Below are positions 27,122 through 35,003 of a stretch of 64,000 nucleotides of DNA, piece after piece. Source of the stretch: Pseudonocardia kujensis. Its GTDB lineage: Bacteria > Actinomycetota > Actinomycetes > Mycobacteriales > Pseudonocardiaceae. The position numbers were made by a program, and so were the translations under genes. Each line of letters starts with the position of its first letter. Position 1 is the first letter of the stretch. The stretch is from NCBI RefSeq assembly GCF_021283305.1, contig NZ_JAJSOK010000007.1, forward strand, positions 1-64,000. Direction: 5' to 3'. The notes under the pieces were generated by a model. It saw nothing but the letters and a program-made list of their open reading frames with translations. It did not search any database and was not told the origin of the DNA.

Positions 27122-28339
27122 TCAGTGGGCGACGGCCGCGGCGCCGTGCTCGTCGACGAGCGCGCCGGTGACGAACCGGTCCAGGGCGAACGGGGCGAGG
27201 AAGGGGTGCGGGCGGGCGTGCGCCAGGGTGTCGGCCAGACACCAGCCCAGCCCGGGGGTGGCCTTGAAGCCGCCGGTGCCCCACCCGCAGTTGAGATACA
27301 CGTTGGCGTAGGGGGTGTGCCCCACGATCGGGGACGCGTCGGGGGTGACGTCGACGATCCCACCCCACGTGCGCAACAGGTGGGCCCGGGCGAAGACCGG
27401 GAACAGCTCCACCGCGGCGGCCATCTGGCGTTCGATGATGTGGAACGCCCCGCGCTGCCCGTACCCGTTGTAGGCGTCCACCCCGGCGCCCATCACCAGC
27501 TCGCCCTTGTGCGCCTGCGACACGTAGACGTGCACCGCGTTCGACATCACGATCGTCGGGTGCACCGGCTCCAACAACTCCGACACCAGCGCCTGCAGCG
27601 GGTGGGACTGCAACGGCGCGCGGACGCCGAGCAGGTCCAGCAACACCGAGGTGTGTCCGGCCGCGCACAACGCCACCTGCCCGCAGGCGATCTCGCCGCG
27701 CGTGGTGCGCACCCCGGTCACCCGGTCCCCGTCCGTCCGGAAGCCGGTGACCTCGCAGTCCTGGATCAGGTCGATGCCGGCGGCGTCGGCGCTCCGGGCG
27801 AACCCCCACGCCACGTAGTCGTGCTTGGCGATCCCGGCCCGGGGCTGATAGGTAGCCCCGTGCACGGGGTAGCGGATCTGGTCGGAGACGTTGACGATCG
27901 GGCAGAGCTTGGCCACCTCGTCGGGGCCCAGCCACTCCGCATCGATCCCGTTGAGCCGGTTGGCCTGGACCCGGCGCACCGAGTCCCGCACGTCCTGCTC
28001 GCCGTGCGCGAGGTTCAGCACCCCACGCTGGGAGAACAGGATCGGATACCCGAGGTCCTCCTCGAGGCCCTCCCACAGCTGCAGCGCGTGCTCGTAGATC
28101 GCCGCGGACTCGTCCCACAGGTAGTTCGACCGGATCAACGTGGTGTTGCGGGCCATGTTGCCGCCCGCCAACCAGCCCTTCTCCAGCACCGCCACGTTCG
28201 TGATCCCATGGTTCTTGGCCAGGTAGTGCGCGGTGGCCAGCCCGTGCCCGCCCCCACCCACGATCACCACGTCGTAGGACCTCTTCGGCTCGGGCGTACG
28301 CCACAGGAAGTCGGGATGCTCCGGTAGCTGCTCGGCCAT
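27122..28339 (-). CDS. soxB: Sarcosine oxidase, beta subunit
   Basis: A 405-residue SoxB, the catalytic flavoprotein where sarcosine is oxidised; the family holds FAD plus a covalently bound FMN at the alpha/beta interface. The Rossmann motif [18 protein letters not shown] is near residue 25, followed by [13 protein letters not shown], and the C-terminal [13 protein letters not shown] closes the flavin site. It is the first gene of the operon and divergent from a GntR regulator. The leader contains a perfect 8-bp inverted repeat and a candidate GntR operator. Confidence 0.95.
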   Translation of the reverse strand: MAEQLPEHPDFLWRTPEPKRSYDVVIVGGGGHGLATAHYLAKNHGITNVAVLEKGWLAGGNMARNTTLIRSNYLWDESAAIYEHALQLWEGLEEDLGYPILFSQRGVLNLAHGEQDVRDSVRRVQANRLNGIDAEWLGPDEVAKLCPIVNVSDQIRYPVHGATYQPRAGIAKHDYVAWGFARSADAAGIDLIQDCEVTGFRTDGDRVTGVRTTRGEIACGQVALCAAGHTSVLLDLLGVRAPLQSHPLQALVSELLEPVHPTIVMSNAVHVYVSQAHKGELVMGAGVDAYNGYGQRGAFHIIERQMAAAVELFPVFARAHLLRTWGGIVDVTPDASPIVGHTPYANVYLNCGWGTGGFKATPGLGWCLADTLAHARPHPFLAPFALDRFVTGALVDEHGAAAVAH

Positions 28340-28357
28340 GCGCCTCCGTCCGACGAT

Positions 28358-28378
28358 CTGCGGGACAAGATCCCGCAG
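28358..28378. promoter_or_regulatory. Perfect inverted repeat in the soxB leader
   Basis: ctgcggga and tcccgcag are separated by five bases, 19 bp upstream of the soxB start. It may be a regulator site or an mRNA leader hairpin that would sit just before the ribosome binding site. Confidence 0.5.
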
Positions 28379-28380
28379 AC

Positions 28381-28390
28381 TGGTATATCA
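28381..28390. promoter_or_regulatory. Candidate GntR/FCD operator
   Basis: The near-palindrome tggtatatca resembles the TGGTATACCA-like sites bound by FCD-type GntR regulators. It lies between the divergent soxB and gntR starts, in the only AT-rich stretch of the region, so it may also overlap a -10 element. Confidence 0.45.
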
Positions 28391-28450
28391 ATCGTGAGGT
28401 ACGGTAGGGACGGCATCGAGGTCGGTCAAGGGGTCGGTCGAGGAGGACAC

Positions 28451-29104
28451 GTGAGCGTGGCGCCGTCGGGAGAGGTCGTGTCGCTGGCGGATCGCGCGTA
28501 TGCGGCGATCCGGGACCGGCTCGTCATGCTCGAGATCAGGCCCGGCGACCCGCTCAACGACGACCGCCTGGCCGCCGAGCTCGGCACGGGGCGGACCCCG
28601 GTCCGGGAGGCGTTGAAGCGGCTCGAGAGCGACCGGCTCGTGGTCGCCTACCCCAGGCGGGGGACGTTCGCGACGGCCGTCGACATCACCGACCTCGCGA
28701 ACCTGTCCGAGGTGCGGCTCGCGCTCGAGCCGCTCGCCGCCCGGTCCGCCGCCCGGGGCGCCGGCAGTGCCGACCGGGCGGAGCTGGCCGCGCTCGGGGA
28801 GCGGATCGCGGCCCTCGAGCCCGGCGGTGACCCGCGCGAGCTGCTCCGCGCCGACGTCGAGGTCCACCGGGCGCTCTACCGTGCCACGAGCAACCCGCAC
28901 CTCGAGGACGTCTGCGTGCGGCTGGACAACCTCGCCACCCGCATCTGGGTGCTCTTCCTCGACCGGCTCCCGGCCCTGCCCGGGCACGTCCACGAGCACG
29001 CCGACCTGCTCCGCGCCGTGGTCGCGGGGGAGGAGGAGAAGGCGGCGGAGCTGGCGCTCGCCCACGTCGTCGGGTTCGAGAAGGCGATCCGCGCCCTCCT
29101 GTGA
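28451..29104 (+). CDS. GntR family regulator (FCD subfamily)
   Basis: A 217-residue GntR regulator. The winged helix reads AYAAIRDRLVMLEIRPGDPL, then LGTGRTPVREALKRLESDRL. The C-terminal FCD-type ligand domain has the RLALEPLAARSAARGA start and the metal-ligand-like pattern DVEVHRALYRATSNPHL and HVHEHADLLRAV. It is divergent from the sarcosine oxidase operon and probably controls it. The GTG at 28451 is fixed by an AGGAGG site directly upstream. Confidence 0.93.
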   Translation: MSVAPSGEVVSLADRAYAAIRDRLVMLEIRPGDPLNDDRLAAELGTGRTPVREALKRLESDRLVVAYPRRGTFATAVDITDLANLSEVRLALEPLAARSAARGAGSADRAELAALGERIAALEPGGDPRELLRADVEVHRALYRATSNPHLEDVCVRLDNLATRIWVLFLDRLPALPGHVHEHADLLRAVVAGEEEKAAELALAHVVGFEKAIRALL

Positions 29105-29114
29105 CCTCCCCCTT

Positions 29115-29630
29115 GCGCATTATGGTTCCCTGACGCGCTCAGGACCGCTCGAAAAGCGCATTATGGTTCCACAACGCGTGCAAGACCCGGTCTGACGCGC
29201 ATTATGGTTCCCTGGCGCGTGCAGGTCCCAGCGTGGATCGCGTTATGGAACCATAACGCGCGCAGACCCCGACTTGGAACGCGTTGTGGAACCATAACGC
29301 GTGCAGGCGCCGGCGTGGATCGCGTTGTGGAACCATAACGCGCGCAGACCCCGGCTTGGAACGCGTTATGGAACCTTAACGCGCGCAGATGCCGGCTTGG
29401 ATCGCGTTGTGGAAGCTTAACGCGCGCAGGCGCCGGCGTGGATCGCGTTGTGGAACCTCAACGCGCGCAGGCGCCGGCGTGGATCGCGTTGTGGAACCTC
29501 AACGCGCGCAGGCGCCGGCGTGCAACGCGTTGTGGAACCTTAACGCGTGCAGGCGCCGGCTTGGAACGCGTTATGGAACCATAACGCGTGCAGGCGCCGG
29601 CTTGGATCGCGTTGTGGAACCATAACGCGA
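29115..29630. repeat. 41-bp palindromic tandem array (about 13 copies)
   Basis: The 531-bp gap between the convergent gntR and TPM genes is filled by units repeated every 41 bp. Each unit holds a 10-bp inverted repeat with a two-base centre, cgcgttatgg-aa-ccataacgcg, and a 20-bp linker containing gcaggcgccggc. Nine full units and one terminal palindrome run from 29240 to 29630; three more diverged units at 29115-29239 have the opposite centre (ggttcc). The linkers are conserved, so this is not CRISPR. The period is not a multiple of three and no frame is kept. It may act as a terminator cluster or a protein-binding array. Confidence 0.95.
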
Positions 29631-29635
29631 CTCCC

Positions 29636-31723
29636 TCAGAACCGTCCGCCGCCACCCCGCCGGCCGCGGCTGGAGGAGCCGCCGAAGCTGCCGGGGACGC
29701 GGCCGCCCGAGCGACCACCGCCGCCGAAGCCCCCACTCCCACCCCCGCCGCCGAAGCCACCGCCGAAGCCGCCCCCGAAGCCTCCGCCGCCGCGGTAGCC
29801 GCCGCCGCGCATCGCCTCGGAGAGGATCCCGCCGAGCACGAGGGCGCCGAGCTCACCGCCGAAGCCGCTGCCGCCCCCGGAGGGACCCGACCAGTGCGAG
29901 ACGTCCGACTGCGCGAGCCGCAGGGCCTCCTGCGCCAGCGCCTCCGCCTGCTGTGCCTCGCGCAGTGCGGCCGCGGGGTCACCGCCCGCAGTCGCTGCGG
30001 CGAGGTGCCGCTGCGCCTCGGCGAGCCGGGTGCGCGCCGGAGCGCCCACCGCGCCGCGCCGCGTGGACACGAAGTCCGACGCCGCCGCCACCGCCGAGCG
30101 GGCCGTCACCAGGGCCTGCTCCAGGGCGGCGGTCGCGCGGCGGGTGCGCTCCGCGGCCTCGCGGGCGCCGGCGATGGCCGCGTCGAGCGCCCCGGCCGCC
30201 TCGTCGAGCAGCCGCAGCGCCGCGATCGGGTCGGGGAGCCCCGCGCCCGGTGTCGCCGCTTCGCCTCCGGCCGCACCACCGAGCGCCGCTCCGCCCGTCG
30301 CCGTGCCGGTCGCCGCTCCGCTGCCGGCGGATCCACCGCTCGCACCCCGCGCCGCCTCCTCCGCGGTCGCCAGCGTCGCCCGCGCCCGGGCCGTCACGCC
30401 GGGATCGACCCCCGGGAGCGCTGCAGCCTCGGCGAGGTCCTGCTCGACCTCGGTGCGCGCGGTCGGCACCCGCTCCGCCGCCTCGGCCAGCTCCTTCCCG
30501 CGCCGGGCGATCCCGTGCAGGAGCGTCTCCGCCTGGGTCTCCGCGTCCTCCGCCGCCCGACCGTCGACCACGGCGAGGGCCGCCTGCGACGCGCCCAGCC
30601 GGACCCGCGCCTCGTCGAGCTCCTTCTGTGCGTCGGCGAGCAGCGCGCGGGCCTGTGGCAGGTTCTCCGCGACCGGTTCGAGTGCCGCCGGTGCCCAGCG
30701 CCGGCCGAGCTCGGCCCACTGTTGCTCGGCCTCCGGCAGCCGGGCGGTGAGCCCGAAGAGCCGCGCCGCGATCCCGTCGATGTAGCCCGGGGCGTCGGCC
30801 TCGAGGGCACGGAGTCGGTCGAAGCCCTCGACCTGGGCGTCCAGCCGGTCGTCGGCCAGCGTCGCGAGCCGGATGATCTCGGCGTGCATGGCGCGCTGCT
30901 CGGGCTCGGTCTCGGGGACGTCGTCGTCGAGCCGCTGGCGGATCTCGAAGGCGGCGAGCATGTCGGCGCGCGAGGCCTCGAGGGCCGCGGCGAACCCGGC
31001 GACCGCCTCCTCGCCGAAGTGGGTGCGGGCGGCGGACAGCTCCCGCTCCGAGGTGCCGACGGCGTCGTCGACCTGGAGGAGCGCCTGGCTGGAGCGGTAG
31101 GCGAGGTCCTCGGTGGACTCGCCGGGCGCGGGGTCGGGCGGCCCGGCCGGGACTGGGGCCGGCGGGGTGACCTCGGGCTTCGGGCGGCGCCGCCGGCTCA
31201 CCAGCCACGCCGCCCCGCCCACGACGACCACCCCGCCGCCGACCAGCAACGGGATCGACACGCCACTGCTGGTCTCTCGCAACCCGTCGGCCAGCCCGAC
31301 CGCGGCTCCGGCCCAGTCGGACCGCGCGAGCGCCGGTTCCACGGCGTCCCGCCGGATCTGCAGGATCGACGCGTCGGACTCGGGGAAGTTGTCGTCCACG
31401 GACATCCCGTACACCCGGTCGTCCGTCGCGACGGCGAGCAGCACCTGGTCACGCCCGAGCTGGGAGGCGACCGCGGTCGCGTCGGCCCACTGCTGACCGT
31501 CCTGCCCGTCGAAGGACCTCACGTAGACGACGAACAGGTCGTACCCCCGGTCGGTGCGCAGCCGGTCGACCGCCTCGGTGACCTGGGCGCGTCCGGCGGC
31601 GTCGAGTGCCCCGGCCCGGTCGGTGACGCGGTCGGGCACGCGGAAGGGCGGGTCGGCGGCGGCGCTGCCGGGCAGCAGCAACGGCAGGACGAGCAGGACG
31701 GCGAGCGCGGCGAACCGGCGCAC
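29636..31723 (-). CDS. TPM-domain secreted/membrane-anchored protein with Gly-rich tail
   Basis: A 695-residue protein. A signal peptide (residues 1 to about 24, ending SAAA) is followed by an extracytoplasmic TPM domain (DRAGALDAAGRAQVTEAVDRL, YDLFVVYVRSF), one membrane helix (SIPLLVGGGVVVVGGAAWLV) and then a long Ala/Glu/Arg-rich coiled-coil region. It ends in a glycine-rich tail with repeated GGGFGGG units. TPM proteins are linked to envelope function, and the photosystem members to assembly; no reaction is assigned. The GTG at 31723 is preferred over an upstream ATG because of a GAAGGAGA site 6 bases before it. The stop lies 6 bp from the palindromic array. Confidence 0.88.
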   Translation of the reverse strand: MRRFAALAVLLVLPLLLPGSAAADPPFRVPDRVTDRAGALDAAGRAQVTEAVDRLRTDRGYDLFVVYVRSFDGQDGQQWADATAVASQLGRDQVLLAVATDDRVYGMSVDDNFPESDASILQIRRDAVEPALARSDWAGAAVGLADGLRETSSGVSIPLLVGGGVVVVGGAAWLVSRRRRPKPEVTPPAPVPAGPPDPAPGESTEDLAYRSSQALLQVDDAVGTSERELSAARTHFGEEAVAGFAAALEASRADMLAAFEIRQRLDDDVPETEPEQRAMHAEIIRLATLADDRLDAQVEGFDRLRALEADAPGYIDGIAARLFGLTARLPEAEQQWAELGRRWAPAALEPVAENLPQARALLADAQKELDEARVRLGASQAALAVVDGRAAEDAETQAETLLHGIARRGKELAEAAERVPTARTEVEQDLAEAAALPGVDPGVTARARATLATAEEAARGASGGSAGSGAATGTATGGAALGGAAGGEAATPGAGLPDPIAALRLLDEAAGALDAAIAGAREAAERTRRATAALEQALVTARSAVAAASDFVSTRRGAVGAPARTRLAEAQRHLAAATAGGDPAAALREAQQAEALAQEALRLAQSDVSHWSGPSGGGSGFGGELGALVLGGILSEAMRGGGYRGGGGFGGGFGGGFGGGGGSGGFGGGGRSGGRVPGSFGGSSSRGRRGGGGRF

Positions 31724-31778
31724 GGTGATCTCCTTCGGCAGGGCGACGCCCGCCATCTTGGACCCCCGCCCCGCCGGG

Positions 31779-32261
31779 CTACAGGCCGCCCGTGAGCAGC
31801 ACCCGCAGCTCGAGGGCGATCCGTTCCCTCAGCTCCTCGTGCCGGGTTCCGGCGGCGTGCTCCGGCGCGCGCAGATCCGGATAGCGCCAGACCGGCAGGA
31901 ACTTGTACTCGTCGGGCTCCCACTCGTACCGCGCGTGGACGTGTCCGTGCAGGTGCGGCCACGTGTTGCCGAGGACCTCGTAGTTGATCCGGCGGAACTG
32001 CCCGTCCGCACGCAGCGCGGTGCGCACGGCCTGACCGAGCAGCGACAGCTCGTAGAGGAACCGCATCCGTTCGGGTTCCTCGAGATCGTCGAGGTGCTCG
32101 ACCTCGGCCCGGTGGATCAGCAGGCAGTACCCGGGGAGCTTCTGGTGGTCGCCGAACACCGCGAAGCCCGACGCGGTCTCGGCGATCAGGTTCGGGAGCT
32201 TCTCGCCGCGCCGGAGGGCCTCGAGCCGGTTGTCGGACGACGGGTCAGCGCTGTCGCTCAT
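31779..32261 (-). CDS. HIT-domain hydrolase (histidine triad)
   Basis: A 160-residue HIT-like protein. The triad HLHGHVH sits at about residues 101-107, after NYEVLGNTWP. HIT proteins hydrolyse nucleotide phosphoesters or phosphoramidates such as Ap4A or AMP-lysine. The sequence around the triad (PHLHGHVHARYEWEPDE) resembles a group annotated as diadenosine tetraphosphate hydrolases. It is on the same strand as the TPM gene, 55 bp upstream of it. Confidence 0.9.
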   Translation of the reverse strand: MSDSADPSSDNRLEALRRGEKLPNLIAETASGFAVFGDHQKLPGYCLLIHRAEVEHLDDLEEPERMRFLYELSLLGQAVRTALRADGQFRRINYEVLGNTWPHLHGHVHARYEWEPDEYKFLPVWRYPDLRAPEHAAGTRHEELRERIALELRVLLTGGL

Positions 32262-32306
32262 GGTCCGACGCTAGAGCGGATCGCCCGCCGGCGCAGCCGG
32301 CAGGTC

Positions 32307-32640
32307 CTCACCGGACGGTCGCGCCGGCGCCGCGACGTGCCGGGCGATCAGCGCGCGCTGCCGCGCCGGGGCCAGTCGTCCGGGTCGAACGCCGTTGCGG
32401 TGGTCGCGGTCGTCGGCGTGCCGGACCGGCGGCTGACCGAGGTGCCCGTGGCGTTCGAGGAGCTGCGCCCGGGGCGCCCGCCTCCGCCGACGACCTGCCG
32501 GCCCACTGCCGCGCCTCGCTCGCCGCGTTCCGGGTGCCGCGGCACCTGCGCGTCGTCGGCGACCCGCCGATTCCGCCACGAAGATCCAGAAGGTCGCGCT
32601 GGCGCGGAAGCTCGCCGCGGAGCTGGGAGTAGGGGAGCGT
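32307..32640 (+). pseudogene. Remnant of an AMP-forming acyl-CoA synthetase/ligase C-terminus
   Basis: Three successive frames spell the C-terminal domain of an acyl-adenylate ligase. First comes LTGRS and VAVVGVPDRRLTEVPVAFEE (frame of 32307). Next comes ASADDLPAHCRASLAAFRVP from 32480 in a second frame. Last comes KIQKVALARKLAAEL from 32581 in a third. At least two frameshifts and the loss of the whole N-terminal part show a decayed gene. The catalytic-lysine region is recognisable as KIQKVAL. The gap 32262-32702 otherwise holds nothing I recognise. Confidence 0.75.
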
Positions 32641-32702
32641 GCGCCGAGGTGATCCTCTCCGTGGGGCGTGGGAAGGTGACGGCCCGAGCGGAAGGAGCGC
32701 CC

Positions 32703-33107
32703 GTGTCCACTCTCCCGAGCCGGCACGTCGGTGTCCGGATCGAGGCGCCGGCGAGCGAGGTGTACGCCTTCGTCGCCGACCCCACGAACCTGCCGCGGTG
32801 GGCGGCCGGCCTCGCCACGGCGAGCGTCGAGCTGCGCGAGGGCCGGTGGGTCACCGAGTCGCCGATGGGCACGGTCGAGATCGCCTTCGCGCCGCGCAAC
32901 GAGTTCGGCGTGCTCGACCACGACGTCGTGCTCCCGAGCGGCGAGGTGGTCTCCAACCCGCTGCGGGTGCTGCCCAACGAGGACGGCTGCGACCTCGTGT
33001 TCACCGTCCGTCGGCGCCACGACATGAGCGACGAGGACCTGGAGCGCGACGTGGCAGCCGTCCGGACCGACCTCGACACGCTGGCCCGACTGCTGTCCCG
33101 CCCCTGA
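32703..33107 (+). CDS. SRPBCC (START/polyketide cyclase-fold) family protein
   Basis: A 134-residue small protein whose start, APASEVYAFVADPTNLPRWA, is the classic SRPBCC helix-grip pattern. It ends in a long helix (DEDLERDVAAVRTDLDTLARLL) as expected. These proteins bind hydrophobic ligands; no substrate can be given. The GTG at 32703 follows a GGAAGGAG site. It stands between two gene remnants and may be the only intact gene in a decayed segment. Confidence 0.8.
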   Translation: MSTLPSRHVGVRIEAPASEVYAFVADPTNLPRWAAGLATASVELREGRWVTESPMGTVEIAFAPRNEFGVLDHDVVLPSGEVVSNPLRVLPNEDGCDLVFTVRRRHDMSDEDLERDVAAVRTDLDTLARLLSRP

Positions 33108-33135
33108 CCGGGCAGGGCACACCGCGGATCCTGCC

Positions 33136-33330
33136 GCGACGCACGCTGTGTTCAGCGGGAAGGCCGACGAGAACCTCCCGGCCTCGCCCTTCGAGCGGAT
33201 CGTCGTGACCGACACGATCCCGCTGCGGCCCGGCGGCCCCGGACACCGTGCACGCGGTGTCCTGCTCGCCGACTCGATCCGGCGCATCTTCACCGACGAC
33301 TCGGTCAGCGAGGTCTTCGACGGGCAGAAC
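33136..33330 (+). pseudogene. Remnant of ribose-phosphate pyrophosphokinase (prs) C-terminus
   Basis: Reads ATHAVFSGKADENL, FERIVVTDTIPLRPGG, then after a frame change LLADSIRRIFTDDSVSEVFD, the conserved last third of PRPP synthetase (the VTDTIPL loop and the C-terminal ADSIRRI helix). The middle VHAVSCSP part is in another frame because a few bases are missing, the original stop is lost, and the N-terminal two thirds are absent. The intact prs would lie elsewhere in the genome. A reading frame of 74 codons starting at 33148 covers most of it but is not a functional enzyme. Confidence 0.75.
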
Positions 33331-33404
33331 CGCAGAACCACCCCTTCCGACCTGCGGTTGCACCGCCGGTGAGGGGCTCGGCGCCCGGCCCGGCACGGCA
33401 GGGG

Positions 33405-33965
33405 TCAGCGCGACAGCGACCGCAGCCGGTCGAAGGACTCGCGCATGACCTCCGGCAACGCGCGCTCCTCCGGCTCGGTGACCCAGCGTTCGAAGGCCAC
33501 CCGGAAGACCGAGACGCCGGCCTCGGCGGCCAGCCGGGCGTCGGCCTCGTCGACGCCGCGCCGGCGCAGCCCGTCCGCCAGGGCCGTCGCGAGCCGCGTC
33601 ATCTTGATCAGCTCGCGCTCCTGCAGCTCCCCGTTCGCGGCGATCACGAGCCGGCGCCGCCGGGAGAGCTCGCGATTGCCGCCCAGCGAGGCCGCACCTG
33701 CGTCGAGGGCCACGCCGATCGCGTCCATGGGCGACGCCTCCGCCGGTGCGCCGACGAGCGCGTCGACCAGGTGCTGCTCGAGCTCGGCCGAGCCGGCGAA
33801 GAGCACCTCGCGCTTGTCGGCGAAGTGTCGGAAGAACGTGCGCGCGGTGAGCCCGGCGCGGGCGGCGATCTCCGCGACCGTCGTCTGCTCGAAGCCGCGC
33901 TCCACGTAGAGGTCGAGGGCGGCCTCCCGCAGCCGTCCGCTCGCGTTCGGTTCCCAGCGACCCAT
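33405..33965 (-). CDS. TetR family transcriptional regulator
   Basis: A 186-residue TetR regulator. The helix-turn-helix is LREAALDLYVERGFEQTTVAEIAARAGLTARTFFRHFADKREVLF (residues roughly 10-55). It is divergent from an NAD-dependent epimerase-like gene and probably represses it from the dyad in the shared promoter. ATG 33965 is the natural family start; upstream in-frame codons fall into the operator. Confidence 0.92.
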   Translation of the reverse strand: MGRWEPNASGRLREAALDLYVERGFEQTTVAEIAARAGLTARTFFRHFADKREVLFAGSAELEQHLVDALVGAPAEASPMDAIGVALDAGAASLGGNRELSRRRRLVIAANGELQERELIKMTRLATALADGLRRRGVDEADARLAAEAGVSVFRVAFERWVTEPEERALPEVMRESFDRLRSLSR

Positions 33966-34013
33966 TCGTGCGAGTTTAGTGATGACACTCGCTGACATCG
34001 AGGCGTAGGGTGA

Positions 34014-34028
34014 TGTCATCAAGTGACA
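34014..34028. promoter_or_regulatory. Inverted repeat in the tetR/epimerase promoter
   Basis: tgtca-N5-tgaca lies 22 bp before the epimerase start, with further tgatgacac and tgacatc elements at 33979-34000. The spacing and position suggest an operator for the divergent TetR protein. Confidence 0.5.
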
Positions 34029-34049
34029 TCAAGCCCTCGGGAGGGTTCC

Positions 34050-34952
34050 ATGCGCGTCTTCGTCACCGGGGCGTCGGGTTGGATCGGCGCGGCGGCCGTC
34101 CGCGAGCTTCGGCGGGCCGGCCACCAGGTGGTCGGGCTGGCCCGCTCGGACGCGGCGGCGGCCGCCGTCGCCGCCCTGGGTGCCGAGGTGCACCGCGGCG
34201 ACCTCGACGACCTCGACGGCCTCAGCGCCGGCGCTGCCGACTCCGACGGCGTCGTCCACCTCGCCTACCACCACGACTTCACGCAGATGGCCGCGGCCGC
34301 CCGGATGGACCTGGCCGCGATCGAGGCGATCGGCAGGGTCCTCGAGGGCACGGGCCGGCCGCTGGTCATCGCCTCGGGCGTCGCCGGGCTCGCGCCGGGG
34401 CGCGTCGCCACCGAGCGCGACGACGCGGACCCCGCCGCCCACCCCAGGATCGCCAACGCCGCGGCCACGCTCGCGCTCGCCGACCGCGGGGTGCGGCCCG
34501 TCGTCGTGCGCTTCGCCCCGACGGTCCACGGCGCCGGTGACCACGGGTTCGTGGCCAGGCTCGTCGACATCGCGCGGGAGAAGGGCGTCTCGGCCCACGT
34601 CGGCGACGGAAGCAACCGGTGGCCGGCCGTGCACCGGCACGACGCCGGCGCGCTCGTCCGCCTGGCGGTGGAGCAGGCGCCCGCCGGCTCGGTCCTGCAC
34701 GCCGTGGCCGAGGAGGGGGTGCCGGCCCGCGCGATCGCCGAGGCCATCGGGCGTGGGCTCGACCTGCCCGTCGCCGCGGTGCCGGCGGAGCAGGCCGCCG
34801 CGCACTTCGGCTGGCTCGGCGGGTTCTTCGCGCTCGACTGCCCGGCGTCGAACGTGCAGACCCGCGCGCAGCTGGGCTGGGAGCCGACCGGCCCCGGCCT
34901 CCTCGAGGACCTGGGGGAGGGGCACTACTTCCGCACGTCGACCGCTGCCTGA
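34050..34952 (+). CDS. NAD-dependent epimerase/dehydratase family protein (extended SDR)
   Basis: A 300-residue extended short-chain dehydrogenase. The N-terminal MRVFVTGASGWIGAAAVREL carries the GxxGxxG cofactor motif. The canonical YxxxK catalytic pair is not evident, which suggests an atypical, possibly NAD(P)-binding reductase of the NmrA/epimerase-like group. The C-terminus has the GWLGGFFALDCPASN segment seen in proteins annotated as SDR/epimerase regulated by TetR. GGAGGG precedes the ATG. A hairpin follows. Confidence 0.85.
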   Translation: MRVFVTGASGWIGAAAVRELRRAGHQVVGLARSDAAAAAVAALGAEVHRGDLDDLDGLSAGAADSDGVVHLAYHHDFTQMAAAARMDLAAIEAIGRVLEGTGRPLVIASGVAGLAPGRVATERDDADPAAHPRIANAAATLALADRGVRPVVVRFAPTVHGAGDHGFVARLVDIAREKGVSAHVGDGSNRWPAVHRHDAGALVRLAVEQAPAGSVLHAVAEEGVPARAIAEAIGRGLDLPVAAVPAEQAAAHFGWLGGFFALDCPASNVQTRAQLGWEPTGPGLLEDLGEGHYFRTSTAA

Positions 34953-34956
34953 CGGG

Positions 34957-34998
34957 CCGTGCGCGGGAAGGGTGCTCCGGCATCCTTCCCACGCACGG
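34957..34998. terminator. Bidirectional terminator hairpin
   Basis: A 15-bp stem (ccgtgcgcgggaagg / ccttcccacgcacgg, one G-U pair) with a 12-base loop lies between the convergent epimerase and GH13 genes. Confidence 0.75.
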
Positions 34999-35003
34999 GT
35001 GCG

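Noticed and set aside
29389..29625. Small reading frame through the 41-bp array
   Set aside because: The 41-bp period changes frame in every unit, there is no ribosome site, and the translation is Arg-rich without family resemblance.
29115..29630. CRISPR-like appearance of the 41-bp repeats
   Set aside because: The segments between palindromes are nearly identical, not unique spacers, and no cas genes are present.
33148..33372. Intact small gene of 74 codons
   Set aside because: Its sequence is the C-terminal end of PRPP synthetase interrupted by a frameshift, so it is recorded as a pseudogene.
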